Shown here one piece after another: positions 28,237-36,774 of a stretch of DNA of 64,000 bases (within the stretch, counting starts at the first letter, position 1; every line of letters begins with the position of its first letter). The notes below the pieces were generated by a model, which saw only the letters and a program-made list of their open reading frames with translations, ran no database searches and was not told where the DNA came from. Source of the stretch: CALVGQ01 sp031551965 (GTDB lineage Bacteria > Bacillota_I > Bacilli_A > Erysipelotrichales > Erysipelotrichaceae); contig JAVBMW010000028.1 in the NCBI GenBank assembly GCA_031551965.1, positions 1 through 64,000 of the forward strand, written 5' to 3'. Position numbers and translations under genes: made by a program.

Positions 28237-28547
28237 AAAATGAAGAGCTATTAGCATTTGAAATCATATCAAAAGCTGGAGATGCTAGAAGTAAAATATT
28301 TGAAGCATTAAATGCACTTCAGGATAAAGATGAATCAACATACGCTAATTTACTAATTGAAGCGGAAAAACTTTTAACAGAAGCACATAAATTACAGTTT
28401 AATATTTTGAGTCGTTCTTCTGGCGATGATCCACTTGAAATGAATTATTTATTAGTGCATGCTCAAGATCATCTTATGACGGCAATGGCGATTAAAGATA
28501 TTACTTCAAAAATGATCGATATTATTAAATCAAACGAAAAGGAGTGA
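28233..28547 (+). CDS. PTS lactose/cellobiose-type EIIA
   Basis: 104-residue helical phosphocarrier. H76 in LLVHAQDHLMTA is the phosphorylated histidine and the following Asp binds metal in the trimer. It passes phosphate from HPr to the EIIB encoded at 26612. Overlaps the EIIC stop. Confidence 0.93.
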   Translation: MKNEELLAFEIISKAGDARSKIFEALNALQDKDESTYANLLIEAEKLLTEAHKLQFNILSRSSGDDPLEMNYLLVHAQDHLMTAMAIKDITSKMIDIIKSNEKE

Positions 28548-28553
28548 GATATT

Positions 28554-29978
28554 ATGAAATTTCCCAATGATTTTTTGTGGGGAGGAGCCTTTGCTGCCAA
28601 TCAGATGGAAGGTGCGTTTGATCAAGGCAAGAAAGGCCTTTGTATAGCAGATATCAATGAATTTCGTGATGATATTGCTATTGATAAGAAATATAACGAA
28701 GAAGTAACCTCAGGTTTTGTGAAAGAAGCTCTTAATAGTACAAATAGAATTTTTCCGAAGAGAAAAGGAATCGATTTTTATCACACATATAAAGAAGATT
28801 TGAAATTACTTGGGAAAGATGGATTAGGTTTAAAAACATACCGTACTTCAATCAACTGGGCAAGAATATTTCCAAACGGAGATGAGTTGGAGCCTAATGA
28901 AGAAGGGTTGAAATTCTATGATGATTTAATCAACGAAATAATTGCAAATGGAATGGAACCAATGATAACGATGTCGCATTATGAAATGCCACTTAATCTG
29001 ACATTTGCTTATAAAGGTTGGTATTCTAAAGAATTAATTGGTTTCTTTGAAAGATATGGAAAGGTTCTACTCGATAGATATCATGATCGAGTAAAGTTGT
29101 GGATTCCTGTTAATCAAATCAATTTAATTAAACATGAATCATTTAATCATTTGGGTGTTTTCGAAGATGTTGTGGATAATGTAGATGAGTCGAAATATCA
29201 AGCAGTTATCAACGAAATGATTTCATGTGCCGCTATTACAAAATATGCACACGAGAAATATCCAGATTTACAAATTGGAATGATGTTGTGTGGAGGACCT
29301 TCATATTCAGCGTCTACTAAGCCCGAAGATGTATTAGCTACATTACGGCATAATCAAATGGAATATTTCTTTGGGGATGTATTATTACGTGGTAAAATTC
29401 CAGGATATGCAAAACGGTATTTTGAAGAAATGGGTTATCACATCAATGTATCAGAAGAAGAAAATGAGATGTTAAAGAATAGTTGTGATTTCTTCTCGTT
29501 TTCATACTATTATACTCGCTTGTGTAGCATGGAAAGTTTCAAAAATAACAATGAAGTTTTTCGAAATCCAGAATTGCCAGCAAGTCCATGGGGATGGAGT
29601 ATTGATCCTCTAGGATTGCGTATTATGTTAAATGAATTCTATGATAGATATCAGAAACCGATTTATATAACTGAAAACGGTATAGGATTATTTGATAAGT
29701 TAGAAGATGGTAAAATTCATGATGACTATCGACCAGAATACTATCGATTACATATTGAACAAATGAAAGAAGCAATTGCTGATGGAGTTGATCTTCGAGG
29801 ATACTATGCATGGGCACCATTAGATATAGTAAGTTGTTCATCAAGTGAAATGAGCAAAAGATATGGATTTATTTATGTTGATCGAGATAATTATGGGAAT
29901 GGAACAAACAAAAGATATTTAAAAGATAGTTTTGAATGGTTCAAAAAAGTAATTGAAACAAATGGAGAAGATTTATAG
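28554..29978 (+). CDS. GH1 6-phospho-glycosidase lacking the acid/base Glu
   Basis: 474 residues with GH1 fold signatures: FLWGGAFAANQMEG, MSHYEMPL, nucleophile E374 in ITENGIG, and SSSEMSKRYGFIYVD at the 6-phosphate site. The acid/base motif, NEIN in the two other GH1 proteins here, reads VNQIN: codon CAA at 29115-29117 gives Q188. In plant myrosinases the same Glu-to-Gln change occurs and the enzyme cleaves thioglucosides, whose leaving group needs no acid. This protein may therefore act on activated or S-linked phosphoglycosides, or be impaired. Last catalytic gene of the PTS operon; it follows EIIA by six bases. Confidence 0.88.
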   Translation: MKFPNDFLWGGAFAANQMEGAFDQGKKGLCIADINEFRDDIAIDKKYNEEVTSGFVKEALNSTNRIFPKRKGIDFYHTYKEDLKLLGKDGLGLKTYRTSINWARIFPNGDELEPNEEGLKFYDDLINEIIANGMEPMITMSHYEMPLNLTFAYKGWYSKELIGFFERYGKVLLDRYHDRVKLWIPVNQINLIKHESFNHLGVFEDVVDNVDESKYQAVINEMISCAAITKYAHEKYPDLQIGMMLCGGPSYSASTKPEDVLATLRHNQMEYFFGDVLLRGKIPGYAKRYFEEMGYHINVSEEENEMLKNSCDFFSFSYYYTRLCSMESFKNNNEVFRNPELPASPWGWSIDPLGLRIMLNEFYDRYQKPIYITENGIGLFDKLEDGKIHDDYRPEYYRLHIEQMKEAIADGVDLRGYYAWAPLDIVSCSSSEMSKRYGFIYVDRDNYGNGTNKRYLKDSFEWFKKVIETNGEDL

Positions 29979-30585
29979 TTGTGTTAAGCCAGTAGGATTG
30001 ATAATAGTCATACTGGCTTCTCTTTCAATAGGAATAAACCTTTTTATAATAGCAGATCTTGGTTCGGATTCCATTACTGTATTTCAACAAGGGATTTCCT
30101 TGTATACCGGAATTTCACTAGGACAGGCTTCATTAATGTATAATTTATGTTTTATATTTTTAACGTTATTAATAGATCATAAAAAGTTAGGAGTTCTATC
30201 ATTTGTGACAGGGTTTGGTGTAGGGATTATGGGGGATTTTGTCCGCCCATTTCTAGGTTTTCTTAGTAACAGCAATGTTATTGGTTCTTTCGTGATACTT
30301 TGCGTTGCCCAATGTATGTTGTGTTTTGCCTATGCTTTATTAATTGAAATTAAGATGGGTAGTTCAAGTTTAGATTGTTTTATTTTAGCTGTGGAAGCTA
30401 AAACTAATATTAGATATGTTTGGATGCGTTGGCTGATTGAACTTATTTTATTGACTATTGGGTTAATGCTCAATGGTGTCATAGGATTAGGAACGATCAT
30501 ATCAGTAATGACAACAGGAAAAATAATCGACACTATACGAAATTTTATACACAAAACAACTCTATTAAAATCAAATGCATCATGA
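29962..30585 (+). CDS. YczE/YitT-like membrane protein
   Basis: About 207 residues with five to six hydrophobic segments, resembling the YczE/YyaS/YitT family of membrane proteins of unknown function (LGSDSITVFQQGIS, MGDFVRPF, MRWLIELILL). Start uncertain: ATG at 29962 or TTG at 29953, neither with a good ribosome binding site. Both overlap the end of the GH1 gene, so translation is probably coupled. It may be an accessory transporter for a product of the operon (inference). Confidence 0.7.
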   Translation: MEKIYSCVKPVGLIIVILASLSIGINLFIIADLGSDSITVFQQGISLYTGISLGQASLMYNLCFIFLTLLIDHKKLGVLSFVTGFGVGIMGDFVRPFLGFLSNSNVIGSFVILCVAQCMLCFAYALLIEIKMGSSSLDCFILAVEAKTNIRYVWMRWLIELILLTIGLMLNGVIGLGTIISVMTTGKIIDTIRNFIHKTTLLKSNAS

Positions 30586-30602
30586 TAAAGAGGATCAACT
30601 GT

Positions 30603-30743
30603 TATTACTGTTTTTTTATATTGATAATCTTTATGCTTATTATGTGAGTAAATTAACCACATAAAAACTATCCATGGAGTTAATGGTGATACTTTCTCTT
30701 TACCATAATGTATAATGAGTAAATAAAATAAAAAACGGTAATA
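30603..30743. repeat. Long-range inverted repeat after the membrane protein gene
   Basis: TATTACTGTTTTTT (30603-30616) and AAAAAACGGTAATA (about 30730-30743) are complementary except for one position, with more than 100 bases between. They could form a long RNA stem at the end of the operon. Apart from this the gap up to the promoter at 30777 shows nothing gene-like. Confidence 0.35.
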
Positions 30744-30776
30744 GGATTCTACGAGGAATAAAATGTTCAATTAACC

Positions 30777-30805
30777 TTGACAAGTAAAAATGAATACGCT
30801 ATCAT
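30777..30805 (+). promoter_or_regulatory. Promoter of the EIIA-LicT-EIIBC-GH1 operon
   Basis: Consensus TTGACA (30777-30782), 17-base spacer, TATCAT (30800-30805). Transcription would begin near 30812, just before the RAT at 30821. Confidence 0.8.
30791..30804 (+). promoter_or_regulatory. cre site for CcpA
   Basis: TGAATACGCTATCA matches the catabolite-responsive element consensus TGWAARCGYTWNCA at 13 of 14 positions. It overlaps the -10 box, the usual place for repression by CcpA when preferred sugars are present. Confidence 0.75.
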
Positions 30806-30820
30806 TTGTTTGTAAATAAA

Positions 30821-30852
30821 GGTTCGTTACTCTTTGTGAGGCTTTACCTTAG
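30821..30852 (+). promoter_or_regulatory. RAT antiterminator site (first of the operon)
   Basis: GGTTCGTTA, an upper stem CTC (30830-30832) with loop TTTGT and GAG (30838-30840), then GCTTTACC. This is the LicT-family RAT layout: lower stem, internal loops GTTA and GC, short upper stem. It overlaps the 5-prime arm of the terminator at 30829-30898, so folding of RAT excludes the terminator. Confidence 0.8.
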
Positions 30853-30898
30853 AAATACAGATTTGTATTTTTAAGAGAGAACACAAAGAGTTTTTATT
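30829..30898 (+). terminator. RAT-controlled leader terminator
   Basis: ACTCTTTGTG (30829-30838) pairs perfectly with CACAAAGAGT (30882-30891) and is followed by TTTTATTTTA. Between the arms is a side hairpin AAATAC/GTATTT. It blocks the operon unless the LicT protein holds the overlapping RAT. Confidence 0.82.
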
Positions 30899-30940
30899 TT
30901 ATTGATCTTAAAAATATAATACGAATTGAAAGAGGTCAAT

Positions 30941-31417
30941 ATGTTTAAACTATATAAAAATAAAAAATGTAATATGCTAGCTCCAGTTAAAGGTGAGTGT
31001 ATACCAATAGAAAAAGTTCCGGATAAAATGTTTGCGGATAAGTTGCTTGGTGATGGAGTTGCCTTTGTATTTGAAGGGAATGAACTTTATGCACCTTGTG
31101 ATGGTGAAATCATGATGGTTGCAACGACAAAACATGCAATTGGATTAAAAAGCAAAAATGGTTTAGAGATTCTGATACATATTGGCCTTGATACAGTTTC
31201 ATTAAACGGAGCAGGATTTGAACTATTAGTAAAACAAGGACAGAAGGTAAAAGCAAAAGAAAAGTTGATAAAAGTTGACCAAAATTTTATGCGAACAAAT
31301 GAAATGAACCTAATTACACCTGTAGTTATTACAAATTCAAATGATTATATTTTGTCTGACAGGGTGATAGGATTAGTTGATGTTGGAGATGCCATACTAA
31401 GTTGTAAAAGAAAATAA
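30941..31417 (+). CDS. PTS glucose-type EIIA, stand-alone
   Basis: 158-residue phosphocarrier of the Crr/EIIA-Glc fold. H65 (TKHAIGL) and phosphohistidine H80 (ILIHIGLDTV) are present. It resembles the C-terminal domain of the EIIBCA encoded at 1201. Here it is a separate protein encoded two genes before an EIIBC that lacks its own EIIA, and so presumably serves that permease. Start taken at ATG 30941 behind AGAGG; a TTG at 30926 is less likely. First gene after the RAT-controlled leader. Confidence 0.9.
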   Translation: MFKLYKNKKCNMLAPVKGECIPIEKVPDKMFADKLLGDGVAFVFEGNELYAPCDGEIMMVATTKHAIGLKSKNGLEILIHIGLDTVSLNGAGFELLVKQGQKVKAKEKLIKVDQNFMRTNEMNLITPVVITNSNDYILSDRVIGLVDVGDAILSCKRK

Positions 31418-31432
31418 GGGGGAATTACAGTC

Positions 31433-32266
31433 ATGAGAGTCATTAAAAATATAAATAACAATATATCTATTTGTGTCGATGATGACAATAATGAGCTGAT
31501 TGCATTTGGTAAAGGAATTGGTCATCTATCGCCACCTTATGATTTGAATGATCTAAGTATAATTCAAAGAACTTATTACAATGTTGACCCTCGGTATTTA
31601 GAATTATTGAATTTGATACCACTGGAAATATTTGAGGTTTCAGCAAAAATAGTTGATTATGCAAGATTGAGAATTGATGGAGTTTTTAATTCGAATATCG
31701 TATTTACATTAGCGGATCATATTCAGTTCACTATACAGAGATTTGAGCAAAAAATGGAAATGAAATTTACGATGCATTATGAATTGAAACATTTATATGA
31801 ACCGGAGGTAAAAATAGGAGAGTATGCAATAAAGGTAATAGCTGAAGATCTTTCTATAAATTTACCTCAAGATGAAGTTTATAGTATTGCTCTACATTTT
31901 ATTAATGCTGAATCAGTTATTCCATCAAATAAAGAGAATAGTAATAAACAAATGATTGAGAAAATTGTTGAAATCATTGAAGGTCAATTTAATATTAAAA
32001 TCGATCAAAATGGATTCAATTATTCTCGGTTTTGTTCGCACATGGAATATCTTTTGAAAAGATGTTCCGATGGCAAAACAATCAATAGTGAAAATAACAG
32101 CATATTTACTACTTTGATCAGTGAGTATCCTGAAGCATACTATTGTGCAAGATTGATTATGGAATATTTAAACGATATTTTAAATTGTACGTTGAGTAAT
32201 GAAGAGCTTTTATACTTAATGTTACATGTAAACAGGCTTTGTGCTCGTGAGGATTGTTACCAATAG
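31433..32266 (+). CDS. licT: BglG/LicT-family antiterminator (second)
   Basis: 277-residue paralogue of the antiterminator at 208. CAT domain 1-55 (MRVIKNINNNISI), PRD1 with H96 and H155, PRD2 with H203 and H265. ATG behind AAGGGGG. It lies between EIIA and EIIBC, and the end of its coding sequence contains a RAT (32251-32278). It probably acts on both the leader RAT at 30821 and this internal one, giving positive autoregulation as in the E. coli bgl operon. Confidence 0.92.
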   Translation: MRVIKNINNNISICVDDDNNELIAFGKGIGHLSPPYDLNDLSIIQRTYYNVDPRYLELLNLIPLEIFEVSAKIVDYARLRIDGVFNSNIVFTLADHIQFTIQRFEQKMEMKFTMHYELKHLYEPEVKIGEYAIKVIAEDLSINLPQDEVYSIALHFINAESVIPSNKENSNKQMIEKIVEIIEGQFNIKIDQNGFNYSRFCSHMEYLLKRCSDGKTINSENNSIFTTLISEYPEAYYCARLIMEYLNDILNCTLSNEELLYLMLHVNRLCAREDCYQ

Positions 32267-32278
32267 GGCTTAACCCCA
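32251..32278 (+). promoter_or_regulatory. RAT site overlapping the licT stop codon
   Basis: GGATTGTTA, CC, loop AATA, GG, then GCTTAACC fits the RAT consensus closely. Its first 16 bases are the last codons of licT and its 3-prime end overlaps the terminator arm beginning at 32272. Confidence 0.82.
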
Positions 32279-32326
32279 GACACAAACGAAAAGATTAAAT
32301 GTCTTTTTGTTGTCTGGGTTTTATTT
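32272..32326 (+). terminator. RAT-controlled intercistronic terminator
   Basis: AACCCCAGACA (32272-32282) pairs with TGTCTGGGTT (32311-32320), with an inner AAAAGA/TCTTTT extension, followed by TTATTTTA. It separates licT from EIIBC, so EIIBC and GH1 need a second antitermination event. Confidence 0.82.
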
Positions 32327-32395
32327 TAGGCAAAATCAATGGATAGCGCGCATTCATTGTTTGCATATAAATTATTTGAAAAGGAGAGTTTGACT

Positions 32396-33805
32396 ATGTC
32401 AAAGAAAGCTAAATTCGAAGAATTAGCCAATAGTATTATTGGTTTAGTTGGCGAAAAAGAAAATATAGTGTTATTTACCCACTGCGTTACTCGACTAAGG
32501 TTTAATGTAAAAGATAAAAGCAGAGTTAAGGTAAAAGAAATTGAAGCAATAAAAGGAGTTATAGGATACCAATGGGCAGGGGATCAGCTACAGGTTATTG
32601 TTGGTCAAGAAGTAGATGATGCTTATCAGTTGATCTGCCAAAAAGCAGGATTAATGCAACAAAATGCAATTAATGAAGATTTAGATCAATTCAATATTAA
32701 AAAAGAAAAGAAAAAACTAACAATAAGCAGTGCTTTTTCGACTATTGCGGATATTATTAGTGGATCATTGATACCATTTATACCGGTTATTGTTGGCGCT
32801 GGAATGTTAAAGGTATTGTGTTTACTTCTTTCAACATTTGGAATTATGGATCCAAACAGCTCAACTTATATTGTTTTATCGATTGTAGGAGATGCAAGTT
32901 TCTATTTCCTTCCGGTTTTTGTAGCTAAAGGAGCTGCTAAGAAATTTGGAGCAGATGAAGGTCTAGGGATGTTAATAGGTTTAATGTTAGTCGCACCAGC
33001 CTTTGTTGGCATGATCGATGAAGGGATTGCCTTATCTTTTTTAGGAATTCCAGTTTATGCAACTTCTTATGGTTATTTAGTATTCCCTTCAATTCTATGC
33101 GTAGCCGTTATGACACCTGTACAGAAGTTCTTCCGTAAAATATCTCCGGAAATGTTTAGAATTATTATAGAACCATTTGGAACATTGATGGTAATGATTC
33201 CACTTACGTTTTGCTTGTTGGCACCATTAGGTGCAATTGTTGGGGCGTATCTTACTGAAGGCATATTGTGGTTATACAATACTACTGGATTTGTGGGTAT
33301 GGCGATTTTAGGTGTAATATACCCACTATTGGTTATTACAGGAATGCATAATGCAACCACTCCATTTGTAATTGAATCATTTGCTAAGATGGGTTTTGAT
33401 CCACTAATTATGCCAATTGATTGCTTAAACAATATTAATCAAGGGATTGCTTCTGTAGCGGTAGGATTTAAAACGAAAAACAAGGAGCTAAAATCTACTG
33501 GGTTTACCTGTGGAATGACCGCAATTGTTGGAGGAATAAGCGAGCCTTCATTGTATAGCATAAATCTAAAATTTAAAACACCATTGATTTGTGCTTGTAT
33601 CGGCAATTCAATAGGGGCAGGTATTTGCGGATTCATGAAAGTTTACTGTTACACAATTGCTGGTACTGGTGGAATATTCGCAATTCCATGCTTTATGGGG
33701 CCAGTAGCATCAAATTTATTATTTTATATTATCGCAATGATTGTTGGAGGACTTGTAACGTTTGTAACGACTTATATGTTCTATAAAGATGAAGTAGCTT
33801 ACTAG
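32396..33805 (+). CDS. PTS beta-glucoside EIIBC
   Basis: 469-residue permease with EIIB first (phosphocysteine C30 in HCVTRLRF) and EIIC after a linker (about 95-469; GGISEPSLYSI is the TEPAIYG-type motif). Unlike the 613-residue EIIBCA at 1201 it lacks a fused EIIA; the separate EIIA at 30941 probably supplies phosphate. The frame is open to 32339, but ATG 32396 behind AAGGAG is preferred. Likely substrates are aryl or alkyl beta-glucosides. Confidence 0.92.
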   Translation: MSKKAKFEELANSIIGLVGEKENIVLFTHCVTRLRFNVKDKSRVKVKEIEAIKGVIGYQWAGDQLQVIVGQEVDDAYQLICQKAGLMQQNAINEDLDQFNIKKEKKKLTISSAFSTIADIISGSLIPFIPVIVGAGMLKVLCLLLSTFGIMDPNSSTYIVLSIVGDASFYFLPVFVAKGAAKKFGADEGLGMLIGLMLVAPAFVGMIDEGIALSFLGIPVYATSYGYLVFPSILCVAVMTPVQKFFRKISPEMFRIIIEPFGTLMVMIPLTFCLLAPLGAIVGAYLTEGILWLYNTTGFVGMAILGVIYPLLVITGMHNATTPFVIESFAKMGFDPLIMPIDCLNNINQGIASVAVGFKTKNKELKSTGFTCGMTAIVGGISEPSLYSINLKFKTPLICACIGNSIGAGICGFMKVYCYTIAGTGGIFAIPCFMGPVASNLLFYIIAMIVGGLVTFVTTYMFYKDEVAY

Positions 33806-33817
33806 GAGGAAAATAAA

Positions 33818-35212
33818 ATGGCACTGAGAAAAGATTTTTATTGGGGAGGTTCAACTGCCGCAAATCAATGTGAAGGCGCATGGAATGAAGATGGCAAAGG
33901 TATCAATTCAGCAGATTTAATGACTTCTGGTGATGTAAATACCCCACGAGAAATTACTGAAGATATTGTTCAAGGAAAAAATTATCCGTCGCATAATGCA
34001 ATTGATCATTACCATCGCTATAAAGAAGACATCGTTTTGTTTGCGGAAATGGGATTTAAAATGTATCGTTTATCAATTTCTTGGGCGAGAATTTATCCGA
34101 ACGGTTATGATCTTGAACCCAATGAAGCAGGATTAAAACATTATGATGAGGTAATTGATTATTGTCGGGAATGTGGAATTGAACCAATGATTACAATTTC
34201 TCATTTTGAAACGCCCATCGGTATGAAAAGAAAATTTGGTTCTTGGCTTAGCAGGGAAGCAGTGGATTGTTTTGTAAGATATTGCGAAACCATTTTTAGA
34301 AGATACAATGGAAAAGTAAAATACTGGCTTCCGATCAATGAAATTAATACAATGACAGACAGTTCTTGGTTTGCAGGGGCAATTGATGAAAACAGCAGTT
34401 ATAATGACCGTATGATTGCAGGATATCATCAATTGATCGGTAATGCTTTAGCGGTTAAATTAGCGCATGAAATCAATCCAGAATATCAAGTAGGAAGTAT
34501 GTATGGAGGATTATTCGCTTATGCTGCAACTTGTAACCCCAATGATATCATTGCGAATCAGGAATTCATGAAAAAGCATTTGTTCTACATGGATGTTGAA
34601 TGTAGAGGCTATTATCCTTCATATAAAATTAAAGAATTAGAAAGAGAAGGAATTACACTTCCAATATTGCCGGGTGATGATGAAATACTCAAACAAGGTA
34701 CGGTTGATTTTGTTTCTTATAGTTATTACAATACACTTGTAATTGGTGAGAATACAACAAGTTTTGATTCTATTTCTTTTGATTCAGGCTACAAAAATCC
34801 TTATTTAGAAAAAACAAAATGGGGATGGGAAATTGATCCGCAAGGATTGAGATACTCTTTAAATTTATTTTATGATCGATATCAAAAACCTTTGTTTATT
34901 GTAGAAAATGGAATTGCTGAATTTGAACAATTAGAAGGTGATAAAATTCATGATGATTACCGTAGATCATATTTAAAAAATCATGTTATTGAATTGAAAA
35001 AGGCTGTGGAATATGACGGTGTTGATGTTAGAGGTTATTTATGGTGGGGACCTATTGATATTGTAAGTTGTGGAACAGGCGAATTGAAGAAACGTTATGG
35101 CTTTATCTATGTAGACTTAGATGAAAAATGTCAAGGAACTGGAGATCGTTATAAAAAGGATTCTTTTGAATACTATAAACAAATTATTGAAAGCAATGGT
35201 GAAAATCTCTAG
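33818..35212 (+). CDS. 6-phospho-beta-glucosidase (GH1), third copy
   Basis: 464-residue GH1 enzyme with acid/base E175 (INEIN) and nucleophile E363 (IVENGIA). GTGELKKRYGFIYVD forms the 6-phosphate site. Behind AGGAGG and 13 bases after EIIBC, so it acts on the sugar phosphate that permease delivers. It aligns with the GH1 proteins at 3058 and 28554 across their length and ends in the same SNGENL/TNGEDL style, showing common ancestry. Confidence 0.92.
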   Translation: MALRKDFYWGGSTAANQCEGAWNEDGKGINSADLMTSGDVNTPREITEDIVQGKNYPSHNAIDHYHRYKEDIVLFAEMGFKMYRLSISWARIYPNGYDLEPNEAGLKHYDEVIDYCRECGIEPMITISHFETPIGMKRKFGSWLSREAVDCFVRYCETIFRRYNGKVKYWLPINEINTMTDSSWFAGAIDENSSYNDRMIAGYHQLIGNALAVKLAHEINPEYQVGSMYGGLFAYAATCNPNDIIANQEFMKKHLFYMDVECRGYYPSYKIKELEREGITLPILPGDDEILKQGTVDFVSYSYYNTLVIGENTTSFDSISFDSGYKNPYLEKTKWGWEIDPQGLRYSLNLFYDRYQKPLFIVENGIAEFEQLEGDKIHDDYRRSYLKNHVIELKKAVEYDGVDVRGYLWWGPIDIVSCGTGELKKRYGFIYVDLDEKCQGTGDRYKKDSFEYYKQIIESNGENL

Positions 35213-35252
35213 TTTAATATTAACATAAAGAACTTTAGTAATTGCGATCTTT

Positions 35253-35298
35253 TGGAGTAATGAACTTAAATGAACAGTAAGTTTGTTACTCCTTTTTA
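35253..35298 (+). terminator. Terminator after the third GH1 gene
   Basis: GGAGTAATGAACTT (35253-35266) pairs with AAGTTTGTTACTCC (35278-35291) except for an internal TG/TG mismatch, then TTTTTATAT. It ends the operon. Confidence 0.85.
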
Positions 35299-35698
35299 TA
35301 TATTCATTTTAGGATAATGAATATATAGAAGAAATTAAGTAAACATAAAAGAATACTTCAATAAATACAATAGATACAATAGATACAAGATAAAGATTTA
35401 TATTTATTCAAATGGTTAAGATTTAAAATACACAACCATGAATTGAGAATGGCAACGTAACAAAGAATTAGAAAAAAATGTTCAATTTGTCAATTAATGG
35501 CAACATATTGAACTGAAGATAGTTAATTCATTTTACATAAAGATAACTAGTTATCTAATCAATCGATTTTTACTCAACTTTAGATATTTCAATTAAAACA
35601 ATAAAAAGCAATGCAATTAATTCACCATTATTTACTGGTTTAAGAAGTATGGCTATAATTTTTATGATTGTTCTTGTACACAACTATGAGTAGGAACC

Positions 35699-35724
35699 AA
35701 TCAATCGGATAGCTCTTTTATATT
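35699..35724 (+). repeat. Orphan copy of xyl terminator half
   Basis: Identical over 26 bases to 13775-13800, the loop, 3-prime arm and T-tract of the terminator after the GH43 gene. The pairing arm AGAGCTATC is absent here, so it cannot fold as a terminator. Confidence 0.8.
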
Positions 35725-35748
35725 GTACAGTTTTTGTATTCTATTATT

Positions 35749-35777
35749 TTACCAAATCCAAAATTTATGATAAATTT
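35749..35777 (+). repeat. Second copy of TTACCAAATCC...TATGATAAATTT element
   Basis: Matches 21085-21113 in 25 of 29 positions. TATGAT may serve as the -10 box of the DMT transporter gene at 35870, or be a remnant of a lost AraC-type gene. Confidence 0.5.
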
Positions 35778-35869
35778 AATAGGAGCTACACGTACTTGTT
35801 TAACTTCAAGTTATCAGTAAACAAAAAATTCCATGTGATCCAGTAAAGCCAAAGTTATTGAGGGATAAG

Positions 35870-36742
35870 ATGAACGATAAAAAAATACTTTCAACAATCT
35901 ATGCATTTTTAGCTGCAATATTCTATGCAATGAATATGCCATTTTCAAAACTATTACTATTTGAAATAGAGCCAACATTTATGGCATCGTTTTTATATTT
36001 TGGTGCAGGATTTGGAATTGCAACACTCTATTTCTTTAAGAGAAAAGAAGATAAAACTGAAAAATTGAGTAAAGAGGATTTACCTTATACAATTGGTATG
36101 ATCATTTTGGATATCATAGCACCTATAAGTTTAATGATTGGATTAACAAGTGCATCAGCAGCAAATGCTTCTTTATTAAATAACTTTGAAATTGTAGCCA
36201 CATCATTGATTGCATTATTTCTATTTAAAGAGATAATATCAAAGCGTCTATGGATTGCGATCCTACTTATTACATTATCAAGTGTATTATTAACCTTTGA
36301 AAATATTTCTAGTTTTCAATTTTCATGGGGTTCAATGTTTATCCTGCTTGCAGCTATTTGTTGGGGAGTGGAAAACAATTGCACAAGGAAATTATCTTCT
36401 AAAAATACTTATGAAATTGTAATATTGAAAGGAATATTTTCTGGGTTAGGTTCATTTATAATAGCGTTGTTAATTAAGGAAAGACTACCATCAATGTATC
36501 ATATTCTGCTTGCATTGCTGCTAGGATTTGTTGCATATGGATTAAGCATTTTCCTATATATTAAAGCACAAAAAGAATTAGGGGCTGCAAAAACTAGTGC
36601 ATATTATGCAGTAGCACCATTTGTAGGAGCATTTTTATCTTTTATCCTATTAAAGGAATCTTTGGCACCAAATTATTTGATTGCGTTGATTATAATGATT
36701 TTTGGTTCGGTTTTAGTTGTGTTGGATACTCATGATGAGTAG
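35870..36742 (+). CDS. EamA/DMT-family transporter
   Basis: 290-residue inner-membrane protein with about ten hydrophobic segments in two EamA repeats (first about 5-140, second about 150-288). Motifs such as ILDIIAPISLMIGLTSASAANASLLNNFEIV and the C-terminal VAPFVGAFLSFILLKESL are typical of drug/metabolite exporters. Start at ATG 35870 behind GAGGG. Followed closely by a GNAT gene. Substrate unknown. Confidence 0.88.
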   Translation: MNDKKILSTIYAFLAAIFYAMNMPFSKLLLFEIEPTFMASFLYFGAGFGIATLYFFKRKEDKTEKLSKEDLPYTIGMIILDIIAPISLMIGLTSASAANASLLNNFEIVATSLIALFLFKEIISKRLWIAILLITLSSVLLTFENISSFQFSWGSMFILLAAICWGVENNCTRKLSSKNTYEIVILKGIFSGLGSFIIALLIKERLPSMYHILLALLLGFVAYGLSIFLYIKAQKELGAAKTSAYYAVAPFVGAFLSFILLKESLAPNYLIALIIMIFGSVLVVLDTHDE

Positions 36743-36774
36743 TGAATTTTAATTTAAATGGTGGAGAGATCAAT

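Larger units (their letters stand above)
35299..35869. other. Non-coding relic region
   Basis: About 570 bases with no intact frame. It contains three tandem-like AATAGATAC/AATAAATAC units (about 35360-35388), an exact 26-base copy of the xyl terminator half (35699-35724) and a 29-base copy of the promoter-like element before the AraC gene (35749-35777). It looks like debris of duplicated regulatory segments whose genes were lost. Confidence 0.6.

Noticed and set aside
30330..30770. 146-codon leftward frame overlapping the YczE-like gene
   Set aside because: Mostly antisense to a gene with clear membrane-protein features; no ribosome binding site at its start.
35360..35388. Short AATAGATAC tandem units as a possible CRISPR or phase-variable repeat
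   Set aside because: Only about three 9-base units, without spacers and outside any gene.
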